Below, in pieces: positions 1 through 11,600 of a DNA stretch of 64,000 bases (position 1 is its first letter; every line of letters starts with the position of its first letter). A model generated the notes under the pieces. It was not told the DNA's origin, made no database searches, and saw only the letters and a list, made by a program, of their open reading frames with translations. The stretch spans positions 37,443,381 to 37,507,380 of the forward strand of contig OZ023275.1 in assembly GCA_964007475.1 (NCBI GenBank), read 5' to 3'. Both the position numbers and the translations under genes were made by a program. The stretch comes from Hybos culiciformis (lineage: Eukaryota; Arthropoda; Insecta; Diptera; Hybotidae).

Positions 1-758
1 TGCCGTTGAAATGGCATTACTAGCATTACTAGTAATAGTAAGGATAAAGAGGATGCTTTTGAAAATAATTGTTTTGTCAATTTTTTTTTTTTTTTTTTTT
101 TAACTGACAAAAGAAAACTGAATTTTGTAAAAAAAAAAAAAAAAAAGTTAGAAAATATGAGACTCAATCAAATTTAGTTCGATACACCTACTCTTGAGGA
201 TAGAGAGTTCTTTAACGAACGACCAAAAAGTATATGACTTTACTATTAGCCCTGCTGGCCATACACGGTCCAACTTGATTGTACAACATGTTGACAACAA
301 GTTGTACGTTTTGGCACACACGATACAACTTAATACTAAAATTTTTATATTTTTTGCCAACCAACTTCCAACCGTCAAATTGGTCGGCCAACAAGTTGTC
401 AACTTGCCATGTTGTACAACCAAAGACCGTGCACTAGGCCAGCACTAGGTTTCAAATTAATATGTATATAAAAAAAATGTATGTATTTTTTTAAATTAAT
501 GTCCAAACTGTTTTGCATTCGCGCTTCGAACAAAATTAATTAGCTACAATACCGTGAGTCGACAAGGCACATTCACGCCAGTCGCATTGAAAACCGCAGA
601 GACTCAAAAAAATGACATTTTTATGCCACAGAAAATTGTTAAATTGTTAAAATACCTAATTTATGAAATTTTAATTTCTTTTTTACAAAAAAAATAAAAT
701 AAAATAAAAACAAATAATTAATTTAAATTTTTTGTTCATTTGGCATTGAAAAATAAAA
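1..758. other. AT-rich 5' flank of the ZAD zinc-finger gene
   Basis: No coding exon was recognised here on either strand. Apart from the inverted-repeat element at 251-449 there are poly-T and poly-A tracts around 80-145. A less AT-biased patch at about 500-610, just upstream of the first ATG at 759, is where a promoter or 5'UTR would be expected, but no core element is clear enough to call. I searched the minus strand for the missing exons of the GLOD4-like gene and did not find them. Confidence 0.5.
251..449. mobile_element. MITE-like element with long imperfect terminal inverted repeats
   Basis: The left end (TGCTGGCC, then ACACGGTC, then TTGTACAACAT, then GTTGACAAC) reappears as its reverse complement at the right end (about 385-447), with a few small gaps. 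This gives terminal inverted repeats of roughly 50 bp around a short centre. There is no credible internal reading frame; the open frames across it come from the inverted repeat. I could not define a target-site duplication, so the superfamily is unassigned (hAT-like size and layout). Confidence 0.6.
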
Positions 759-3595
759 ATGCTGTGTAGAATTTGTTTTTCACAAATAAATTCTTCGAAT
801 TTTTTAAATATTTCAGAAAATCAAGAGATACAAAATTTAATTTTGAAGCATTTAAATGTCGATGTAATTTTCAATTTAGTTTTTTTTTTTGTTCGAAATA
901 AAAAATTTATCCACTCATTTTAGAAAATAAAATTTTTATATTGTTAACTGAAGTCACCTACAGATTTGAAACTCCGATTCTATTAACCTGAGTTCCTTTA
1001 TTTCAGTTCCGTGCTTCGGCCAGAAAATTGAATAAATCCGTCGGAGTAACCTACATACCCACCAATATAAATATTTTTTTAAAACTAAAACTACCTGTAT
1101 CAACCGACTTAATAATTTTCATCATCTGCTAGCCACATAATTTTACCTATTAATCTATCTATATATATAAAAATTAATGTATGTTTGTTTGTCCTTTATG
1201 CATTCCTAAACTGTTCGACCGATTTCGATGAAACTTGGAGGAGTTGTTGTCCGGACCCCACGGAAGGTTTACCACCTATAAAAATGTGCAGAAGCGAAGG
1301 TCAGAAGCGAAGGGCAGAAGGGAGGGGCAGAAGGTAGGGGCAGAAGGAGTTTTCTTTAAATTAATATTATCAAGAGCGTAGCTGAGCACGCCGGGTCAGC
1401 TAGTTTATTATAAATTCTACTCTCTGATTTTTACTTTCAGGCTTAAAACACGATATTATTAGATTCCATTCAAACAGGGTTCTCCAATTGTGTATTCTTG
1501 TTAGATCTACAACATCGATTAATTTTTGACAATCCCTTTCGAAATACTTACAAAAGAGGTTTAAATAAAGATTAATCAATCCAGCCACATCAATCTGTAG
1601 GTGCCCACTTCTTTACAGAAAATAATTATACGAACTACCTACACAAATACGGAGACACAATTCTACGAAAACGAAAAATATGAAAATCAAAAATTATATT
1701 CTATCATTAATTAATTTTTTTTTTTATTTAATTTAGCTGAAACTTGGAAACTCAATTGAGAAACAAATTATTTGTGTTGATTGCACTCAAATATTAAAAA
1801 AGTTTAATGAATTTTACATTAAAGTCGAAGAAATACAATTGTTATTCCAAAATGATGTAACAAGCATAATTAAAACTGAACATTTAGACGGGCATATTGA
1901 ATTGGAAAATAATATTTCCGATTTAGACGGTCATAAAAAATTATCAGATGAATATTCGTTTGTGGATAAAATTGAAAAATTGGATAATGATGATATTGAG
2001 TGTGAAAATTCAAAAACTAATGAAGTAGAACAAGAAGAGCAAAATGCTGTAAACGATAAAAAATGTACACCATCACCATCTAAAAAAAAAACAGTGTTAA
2101 AAATTAAGTTACTTAAACGAAAAAAAAATTCTGACAAACCTATTGATGATAGAAATAATAAAATAATAAAAAAGTCGACAAATAAAGTGGTGAAAACAAA
2201 CGAAATTGATGAAAATATTTTGGATTTTATGAATTTGGATTGCAATATTTGTAAATTTGTAGCTAAAACGTTTGCTGAATTAAAAAATCATTACAGAGCA
2301 ATACACAATGAAGAAGGATATGCGATTTGCTGTCAAAGAAAATATTTCAGACGCGTTTATTTAGTTGATCATATTAGAACGCACATAAATCCAGAGATAT
2401 TTAAGTAATTTTCTATTAAGAATTTAGTTTATGTGGAATAAAAGTCAGAAATATTCATAATACTCTAATCTTCCATTGTCTATACCACTAAACGAAAAAA
2501 AAACAATTTAGCTCCTATGCTCTTTTTAATCATAATACTTAAAATAAATAATTTAGTGTTATTGATGTTATTAGTAGTAGCGTAGAATAATAAGTATTTA
2601 TTATTCTTCAATGGTATTTGTAGGGTAAAGCGTCAAAAAATAAGAATTCATGCTTTTTTTAATTCAAAAAAAAAATTATACTATATTGAAAAAGGTTTAT
2701 TTTATCTAATTTAGATGTAAAATTTGCAACAAAGTACAAGCTAATCATAATTCACTACAAAGTCATATTAAAACTTCACATGAATTGAAATATAGTGTAA
2801 AATGTGAAATTTGTTCAAAAGTTGTATCAAACAATTCAGCTTTGGAGTTACACAAATATACCCATATACCGATAGAAGAACGTAATCACAAATGTGCTAG
2901 TTGTGGAAAAACGTAACTAGTTATAAAAACATAGTAGCTCATATTACTATAATAAATAGTTTTGATTTTAGATTTGCTTCCCCACACCAAATGAAAATTC
3001 ATTTTCAAAAAGTTCATACGAGTTTTTCAAAAAATGTTTGTCATGTTTGTGGAAAAATCATCAAAGATGTTAAACTGTTTATCAAACATCAAGAAGAACA
3101 TCAAGGCATAATTGAACCGAAAGCTCAATGTGAAAAATGTGGGGTATGGTTAAAAAATGCAACATCTCTTCGAAAACATACAAGATACATTCACGACGCT
3201 GAAGGTTCGAAACAAATTTGTCCAGTTTGCAAAAAGGAATGCCCGTCAAGGGCTGCACTAAAAAGTCATAAATATTATGTACATACAAAAGCCAATGTTA
3301 CTTTTGCTTGCTCTATTTGCAATAAAGAATTTAAAAAACCAATAACACTAAAAGTAAGTATGAGTTTTTTGTTTTTTTTTTGTATTTTATACTTAGAGAA
3401 AAAATTATATAATTTTAGGAGCATATGTCGAGTCACACTGGTGAGCAACTTTACACATGTCCGCATTGTCCAAAAACATTTGCATCAAACGCTAATATGC
3501 ACCATCACCGAAAAAAAATTCATCGCAAAGAATGGGAAGAAAAGCGGGCTGCTAAAATGAAAGCTCCAACTGACACTGGTGCGGCAATTTGTTAA
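759..3595 (+). CDS. ZAD + C2H2 zinc-finger protein, five exons, 509 aa
   Basis: Exons: 759-863, 1737-2404, 2715-2912, 2972-3353, 3419-3595. All junctions are GT/AG, phases agree, and the total is 1530 nt ending in TAA. The N-terminus begins MLCRIC; with C48 and C51 it forms the four-cysteine ZAD (residues 1 to about 75), a dimerisation module of insect zinc-finger factors. Residues about 76-200 are an acidic then Lys-rich linker. From about 203 there are ten C2H2 or C2H2-like fingers; the second is the irregular CCQRK form, and the others start CNIC, CKIC, CEIC, CASC, CHVC, CEKC, CPVC, CSIC and CPHC. A basic tail follows. The expected role is nuclear sequence-specific DNA binding; target unknown. 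The start is set by ZAD position 1. Stretches that look like long single frames (1839-2408, 2901-3560) are exons read into introns. AATAAA-like signals follow at about 3625-3645. Intron 1 carries a Helitron-like insertion. It lies tail-to-tail with, or nested inside, the GLOD4-like gene. Confidence 0.9.
1158..1403 (+). mobile_element. Short non-autonomous Helitron-like element in intron 1 of the zinc-finger gene
   Basis: The element starts TCTATATATATAAAAA directly after an A and ends CTAG directly before a T, the A|T insertion context and TC...CTRR ends of Helitrons. Near the 3' end TAGCTGA (from 1378) pairs with TCAGCTA (1396-1402), a terminal hairpin, although it lies closer to the end than usual. 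The body contains the phrase GTTCGACCGATTTCGATGAA, which I recognise from dispersed insect repeats of this type, and a G-rich tandem run built on GCAGAAGG units at about 1288-1350. About 246 bp, no coding capacity. Confidence 0.65.
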
Positions 3596-3782
3596 CACAA
3601 ATTCAGAATTTTAGTTTTTATTTAATATAAAATAAAATAAAAAACATTGAAAAGAAACAAAATAATTATAATAAAAACAATTTGAAAAGTAATCGTATTT
3701 GGTTTTGTTTGATCTCAAAACAAGATGGTAGCTAATTTATACACATATGCAACTATTTTTTGTAATTATAGCTATCACTTAC

Positions 3783-4955
3783 CCAGTTCATAACTAGTGA
3801 CTCCATAATTATATGTCAATTCGATAACAAAATGTGATATTTCTGGACCATAACCAACCATAGTCTTACTCCATCGATTGTCGTACGGCCTGTAATAATA
3901 AATCAATTATAATATTAACTTTTAAACTAACTAAGCGCAAATAATACTATTTTTTAAATACTTAAAAAATTAGTTTTACAATAAAAAACTATTGTTTAAC
4001 AAATTTTCGTTTTTTTTGCTATTTTTTGGTGAAAACTAAACAAAAAATATATTACAAATTCTTTTTACCCATTGCATTGTGCATCGCATCCTTGATTAAA
4101 CTCTTCATGTCGTAACACCTAAAATTAAAGATATTTTATTGAAGTAATTAATGATTTCTGTTCATTTCCAGCAACTTTTTTTACACATACCTACCTCATA
4201 ATTTAACTATATTAAACGAATTAAATTTTTTACTGGCGTTATTTCATTATCGGACCTACAATTTTCGTTTGCTTTTGAACATGTTGTTAGAAGACAAACT
4301 GTGCAACTGATGTCTATTAAAAAAATTTAGTACGACAATTTTTCCGAAAAAAGAAACATTTGTTATAATGTGTGTGAAATTTTATAATACTACAGTAGGT
4401 GTACAAGTATTTACCTACCTACCTTATAAGAATTTAAATGCATTCAGTGCAGTTAATGAATCTATCATTATTAAAGCTTAGTTAAATTAAGATGATTAAT
4501 TCCACTTGACCTTGAATTTATAGGTATTGTTGAAAAATAATTAGGTATTGAAACAATAACTAATAATTATTTTCTAATTTTTAATAGATACCTATCTACC
4601 TACTTCCAATATTGTTAGGTATACCTAGGTGTCTATACCGTATAGATAAGAAACATACAGAGATAATGTACACAGTTTCTTATCTTTTTCAATTATAATT
4701 GAACCAAAAACTTAATTGTTTTATTTGATTTATATCCTAATCTTATCTTGTCGATTCAAAAATTTAGTTTTTAAGCCAACGAAAATAATTATTAACACTG
4801 TTTGAATGAACTCCCTGTTGATCCCTGTCGTCGTATACATAATGCAGGTAAGTACTTACCTTCATCCCAAGAATATTACGGAAAAAGTGCATATTCGATG
4901 CCCGATCACCAATTTTGAAAACATAATGTAAAGCACGTCCAGGAATGGATGACAT
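3783..4955 (-). CDS. GLOD4: GLOD4-like glyoxalase-domain protein, N-terminal exons only (partial)
   Basis: Coding exons on the minus strand: 4955-4860 (32 codons), 4118-4069, 3889-3783; all have GT/AG borders and matching phase. The translation begins [18 protein letters not shown], then has [37 protein letters not shown] and ELTYNYGV...YELG. This closely follows the start of GLOD4, a vicinal-oxygen-chelate (glyoxalase/bleomycin-resistance fold) family protein whose exact reaction is not settled. Only about 84 residues of a protein normally near 300 are seen. After the donor at 3782 there is no further GLOD4-like exon on the minus strand down to position 1. Either the remaining exons lie left of the window, which would put the zinc-finger gene inside this gene's third intron, or this is a truncated copy. 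The start is fixed by family alignment; an in-frame ATG six codons upstream (4973) is less likely. Confidence 0.8.
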
Positions 4956-5168
4956 TTTGAAATAATTACACAATTTTAAGAAAAAATATTATTTAATTTA
5001 TGAACAGACACGGCACGGTACAATTCCAAATTTATAAATGTTTTTAATTTAAAAATGCACACTTAATTTTTTTTTTAATAAATTTCTAGTTTTTGAGTTG
5101 AAATTATGTTGAAAAGTAGCCGCTAGTCGGTAATTATTATTGCAGTCTACCACAAATTTCAACTACAT

Positions 5169-5226
5169 GAAAAAGCGCGCGCTGTAACCTAATAATAGAA
5201 AAAGCGCGCGCTGTAACCTAATAATA
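5169..5226. repeat. Perfect 29-bp tandem duplication with GCGCGCGC core between divergent genes
   Basis: The unit GAAAAAGCGCGCGCTGTAAC plus CTAATAATA occurs at 5169-5197 and again at 5198-5226 without a mismatch. It is one of the most GC-rich patches in the window. It lies 214 bp upstream of the GLOD4-like start (minus strand) and 420 bp upstream of the ZAD-DUF4806 start (plus strand), so it could be a shared promoter element. That role is inferred from position only. Confidence 0.75.
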
Positions 5227-5646
5227 TTATTGATATTGATTGAAAAATGATAATAAATAGGTTGGGTTATTAAACAAATTATGATAATTTATAATCACTA
5301 CTGTTTTATGAGTCAATTTAAAAAAAAAATTGCAAATATTCTTCTTTAAGAAATTTGATTTTTGTCTCAAGCAAAAAACCTTAGGTAATAAGTGAAGTCT
5401 TTTAGCAGTCAAGAAAACTAATCGAAGTACATGTCTATTATATACGCGTTGAAGTTTTGTAGTTTTCTTTGTTATTTAGATTTGTTCACTACTACACTAT
5501 GCTACACTAGTTGCATTGGATTGAATTTCATTAATTTTAATGTTTGTTTTTTTTTGTTTTGTATTTGTTTACTTTTATTGAAAAAAATGTTTTTATATTA
5601 TAAATTTTGTTTAATTAAATAAAATAATTTTGAATAATAATTAAAA

Positions 5647-8600
5647 ATGTTGTGCAGAATTTGCATTCAAGATATCGAAAGTGAAAACTCATTGAATATT
5701 GAAAAACATGAAAAATTCAAGCACTTAATTTCAATGCATTTACATTTAGAGGTGGGTTTATTAAAAAAAAAAAATTAAATTAGGTACTTTGAATTTTCTT
5801 ACTTTACCAAAATGTTAATATTGTTATTATAGAAGGCAGGCACTAGGCAGCCAGCACTTCTACTTTTGAAAATTTAATTTGTTACTCTTTTATAAAACAT
5901 CTTTGAGAAATTTAGCCTACCAAACTCAGTTAATCATGAATGTTCATAAATGTTTTTTTATTTTTTTCCTGGAAAGATGATTGCACCGGATTCCCTACGA
6001 AGAACTTTTTTTCAACGTTGCAGACTTATTTCTTAATTTATAAACTCTGAGCTTCAGTCCTAAGCACTCTCATAAATTTGAATATGTAGATACATACATT
6101 ATTATATATGATCCAAACAATGACCATCGTTTATGTTTCACTTCAATACAAAACAAAAAGAAGATAATTTTACTAAAAAATATCTGAATTTTATTGTTAT
6201 TTCTTTGTTAGGTACATTCTTTTTAAAACTCACTTTTTATCAGCAATTTGACTAAAATTAAAGATATAATTCCTTATAAAATGTAATTTTATTTCCATAA
6301 ATGTTTTTTTTAACATTTTTTTTATATTTTTTTAAATTAAAAAATATAAATCTGCAATCAAGTTATAACTATTCAGTTGGGGAACCCACCAAGTACCATA
6401 AATTACTTGTTTTAACTGCAGTATTACGTACCAGGCGCTTTGGATCATCTAAGATATTTGTTAGTGACAATATGACATCCATTTTATAAGGCAAAATAAT
6501 GTAAACAGCATATTTTGTTATTACTTGGAGACATTCCAGAGATGACACTCTGACATTCTATAAAAAAAATATATATATTTTGTATTTATTACTTGAAAAG
6601 TCATCATAATAATCAAACCATTGAATCCTTGCAATCTGCTAGTTTTAAAAATTGTGGAATTAAGTGGCCTAAATGTTCACGAAAATATTCATTTTGTTCC
6701 TTCAAAAAAACTTTATTAATTTCCAATGAAATTTGTATAGTATTACATTCTTTCATTTCAAGACATTTAAATAAAACAGGACCTATCTGAAAATACAAAA
6801 TAATTAAATTATTTAGATAACATATTTTAAGAACACAAAAATATATTTTTGAAATTAATGTTTAAACGATAACTATATTCTGTAGGACTAATTGATTTCA
6901 ATCAATGTTTTTCATGTAAGGTCTGTTCAAAAAAATCAATCAAAAACTTACTTTATCAATATTTAATTTTAAAACTTTATGTGGTGTCATTTTTAACACA
7001 TGAATAAACGCATTGAAATGATTTTGGGAAAATTGTAACAAATGGCTCTCAAATTTATTCAATACAATGTGAAAAAATTTTTGTCTAAATAAGAATTTGA
7101 CAATTGGTAAATGCAATCCAGGGTATTCAATTGAAATAATATCAAATGCCATACCAGCTGCATGTGATAATGTTGGATGATCCAAAAGATCTGCAATCTA
7201 AAAAAAATCTATTATTAGAATTTCTCAATATCTATAAAAACTATTAAATTACGTCTTCAATAATTTCTCCTATATCAGCATAACCTTTAACAAGTAAACC
7301 TTTTGAAATCCAAGATAAAATTTCAACTGCTCTATGATTTAAAATTTTTATTTCTTCTTTAACTTTATTCAAAATTTTTTTTATAACTGTATTATTAGAT
7401 TTGGTGTCATCAGCTTTATTCATTAAAGTACATATCAAATGATGGCAAGCATTTCGTAAAATTTCATCGCTACTGTTTAATGACAATCCAACCAGATCAT
7501 TCATTATACTTTCAAAATTATTTGTTATTTTAACATCTTCATGCATAAACCCCAATAAACCTAAAATATATAATTAATGTATTCAAAAATAAGAGTGAAT
7601 AAAAATGCGAGTAAAATTTATTTTAAATCGATTAATTCCAACTAAACAGAAGCTGGGAGGGAGGGATTTTAATAAATTGAGATTGAGTAGAAAACAACGA
7701 ACATCGTTTTTTTTCGTTCCATTCGAATGAAATTTTATTTGTTCATGCATTGGGCGAGCATCCATTAGATTTAAAACAAAATTTTAGTATGTACAATTGC
7801 AAAATAATTACCTTTTGTCAAGAACAAGTCATTAGCCAAATTTAAATTCATTGTGGGCAAATATTTGTCAATTACTTCTTTTTGACTATCGACTGACAAT
7901 TTTCTTACGAAAACGTTTAAAATTGTTGCGATTTGTTCTAAAATTTCCGTTTCCAATTGCCTTTTTTTAACAAAATCTATAATTTTATCAACAAGTTCGT
8001 ATTTTTTGTACAATAATTGTATTAATTTCGTCTCTTGTCCTTGCTCTTCTAGCAAGTGTTTAAGAGCTGCAAAAGCTAATTTGTCACTTTCAAAACAATT
8101 ACTCATAATTAAATTTAATGTTATGGATTCAAAATTAGAAAACTCAACTAAAATTATCAAATTTTCATACAATTTTTGTTTAACTACTTTAGATAATTTT
8201 TCAAAATCTTTTAACAAATTGTCAAACAAATGATTTTCTAATTCAGTGGGGAAGCTTTTGGCAAAACTTTTTAATATTCGCTCTAAATTTTGGTGTTGCT
8301 GATTCTCGTTGGTAATAATTTTCTTCAAAAATTCATAGATTTTATAACGATTTTTTTCACTAAATTGTTCAATGAACTCCACTAAACAATTTAAAAGAAC
8401 TTCCATAGATTCTGGACTTAAATTTGGTGATTCCATAATTAAAATCAATTCACCTTCCACATTTTTTTTTAATTCTGCATTAAGATTTTCTAAAGAATTT
8501 TTCGCGGAACATATTGCAAATACTTGCGATATTGTTGATAGAATTTTAATTTTTTGATCTTTATCACAATCTTCTGACTGCAATTTCAAAAGAAGAGTGT

Positions 8601-11600
8601 TTAATATTTTATCTCCAGCAAAAACGGGATCACCTGTAACACAAACCAGACCAATAGATCGAGCTGGTAAAAATAACCGATGGTTAGCATCCGAAAGATG
8701 AGTAAGAATTGTTGCCAAAACCATAGTTTGATATGATTTACTAATATTTGAATCCGTAGCAGAAGCTGCTTCTAAGAAAGCTCTTAATGCTTTTAAGCCA
8801 GCGGCTTGCATTTCTTGATTATCACCACCAGGAAATATTTCTCCCTTTAAATTAATCCAAATTTGTTCAAAATATTGTTGTAAAGTGGAATGCGAAAATT
8901 TTCGAGCCATTTTACCCTAAAAATAATAAAAATTAAAACTATATATGATTTCATTGCTAAATAACAAATAAAACCAAAATGAATGCACAACTACATGCAT
9001 AAGTGAATTGAACACAAAAAGTAAATAGTAGTTAAGTAGTTCTAACCATTCTAATAGCGAAAGGAAGAACAAACAGACAGAAATGAGAGCAATTGCTTAT
9101 TTTTTTAAGTTTTTTTGTTGGGAAACCGTATAAAAAGAATATAAGTACTTATTGTTAAACCGTTCTTTCATTACATTACATATTAATTGTAAAAAAATAA
9201 TGTAATTTTTAAAAATCTTTAAAAAGTATATTATAATCAACGAGACAAAAATTAGAGGGTAGATTTAAGAAAAATTATTATACAAATATAAATGTAACAG
9301 TAAAGTAAAGTAAAGTAAAGTAAAGTAAAATAAAGTAAAGTAAAGTAAAGTAAAGTAAAGTTGAGATTATTTTGTTATTGGATTGAAAATGAAAAATTCT
9401 TATATACACCAGTTTTTATTATAAACTGTTTTTATAAGTAAAATTGACTACAAATTATTGGCTTGTTGTTTATGAAATTGTAAATAAAAAAACAAAAAGA
9501 AATGGTTAATAAATAAATAAATAAAAATAAAATAAATAAATATCAAATAACGAACCAATAAATCAAATGCATCTAATTTTGCCACTATTAAATCACTTTC
9601 AAGTTTTTCCAATGCCAATGGAACCAACCACTCGATAAAACTATCCGATGCAATTAAGCAATTTATTAATTTGGCTGCCAATTTATCTCGTGTAATTGAG
9701 TCTGGATCTGTTTTTGATGGATTAAAATCTATTGGAAAATAACAAGCAAATACTTCAAACATTTCTTCGGCCAAATGCAATAGGGGATAGTTTTCAATAA
9801 ATTCTGGCATAAAATCAAAAATAAAATCCAGGTTTCTGGGATCACGTTCGCCATCAATCGAATTAATAACACCAAAAACAAATTCACTACCCAGAGGAAT
9901 TAGAATGTCTTTAAACTTCGCAGATATTATTTTGAATATATTGAAAATTTTCCAGCGATCTCCTCGAACTTGACTCTGACAAGTATTTTGTGCAAAAAAT
10001 TCTCCTAAAAACTGTTTAACTGATGCAGAGGGAATATTTTTCATTTGAACCATTGCGAGCAATCCATCTAAAGTTGATGGCATTAAATTATGATGATCCT
10101 TAAGTCGATCAGTATAAAAAGTTATTATGAAGTTTAATTGAAATTCTGTTAAATAATCCGAAGGTAAATGCATTAATGTGTGCGATAAAATTTTCGTTCC
10201 ATTTTTTCTCAATTCAATATTTGTGGAAGTTAATGCAAATCCAAGTATTTCCACTAAAGCCGAAATATCATATTTTTTGTTTAACAAATCTAAAATAAAA
10301 AATAAAAAACAATGTATTACTTAAATTATCAGTTCTGACTACATCAAGGTATGAATGCGTCTGATAGATCCATTTCAGACGCATTCATAAGTTTTGAGCG
10401 AGTAGCTTAAGCAGAAGATTCTATAATAGGTATGTGAAACTTTATTTTCAAAATCTTTTTGCAAAAGATTTTCAAGTCTGATTGGAAATTACGTAATCTG
10501 AAGACGAAGAAGTTTCTTCTAAGCCATTCTGAACAATAATTAACTAATCTACAAACTAGTAAGAAATGCGTTGTGGATATCGAGCGAATTTTCATAATTT
10601 TTGAACTTCTTGAACTAAGACCCAATAGGTAACAAGATATTTGAAAATTATCTTTTTGAGACATTATATACCTAGAATGTAGAGATTCAATTTTCTTTGT
10701 TCCCATTGTCACTTTTTCCAATTTTATAATTCAGATTAAATATTATATACGCACCTTTACAAATTTGCTTTGATTTTTCTTCAATTTTCTCATCAGATTG
10801 AAATGATGATTTTAGCTCGCTTTCACTCAACATTATCTTAATTGGAATTTTCTTCTAAAAAAAATAAATTTGCTTCTTTTTTTGATTATTTTATTTTTCA
10901 TTCAATAGAAAATCATTACATTTACTTTTTACATGTGATTTTAAATAGAAAGAGATTTCTGCTGTTGATAAATATTTTTGTTTTTCTTTTTCATAAACCG
11001 AATTATTTATTTATTTTTTGATAGGTACTGGGTACCTCCTAAAAAGCAATACTCAAAAAATTTTTAAAAATTAAATTAAATAAAAGAAAAAAAAAAACAA
11101 GAAAAAAGTTCAAAGAAAAACATAAAATTTTAGATGAAAAAAAATTTAATTAAAAAAAATGTGTCAGAACAAATTTGTCGCATGTAGTAATGTCATTTTA
11201 TGAAGAGATGCAACCAGTGTAGAGGTCACGTAATGAGAAGAAATCGAACGCCATCTACCAAATTTTTTTTTTTTTTTTATTACCATAACGTTTTTTGTAT
11301 TTTGTAATCTTGGAGCCAAAATTATATCTTGTAAAATAAAATTTAAATAACGGGCTGTCTACATTAGCGATTTAGAATCGCGCGTATTTATGAATGTATT
11401 CAATTTTTTCTGTTTCATTTATTAGTATTTGTGTGTGCTCAATATGCCACTGGGTTAGATTTACAGCATGCGATTTTTATACATTTTTCCAAATTGTACC
11501 ATTTTACTTGACTTAAATGTCAAATTAATAAAAAAAAAGCAAAATTTGTGAGAAATGTCAAAAAATACGCATGCTGAAAAATTATTCAAAATCAGCATGC

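Noticed and set aside
1400..1588. Minus-strand 62-codon frame inside intron 1 of the zinc-finger gene
   Set aside because: Tested as a missing GLOD4 exon because the strand fits. It shows no similarity to the expected GLOD4 continuation and overlaps the Helitron end.
2901..3560. Single 219-codon frame through the zinc-finger region
   Set aside because: It reads through two short introns (2913-2971 and 3354-3418). The spliced model preserves finger spacing and gives the correct end at 3595.
7583..7765. Minus-strand 60-codon frame between MMS19 exons 3 and 4
   Set aside because: It lies in the 7561-7811 intron. The MMS19 reading frame is continuous without it, and it has no family similarity.
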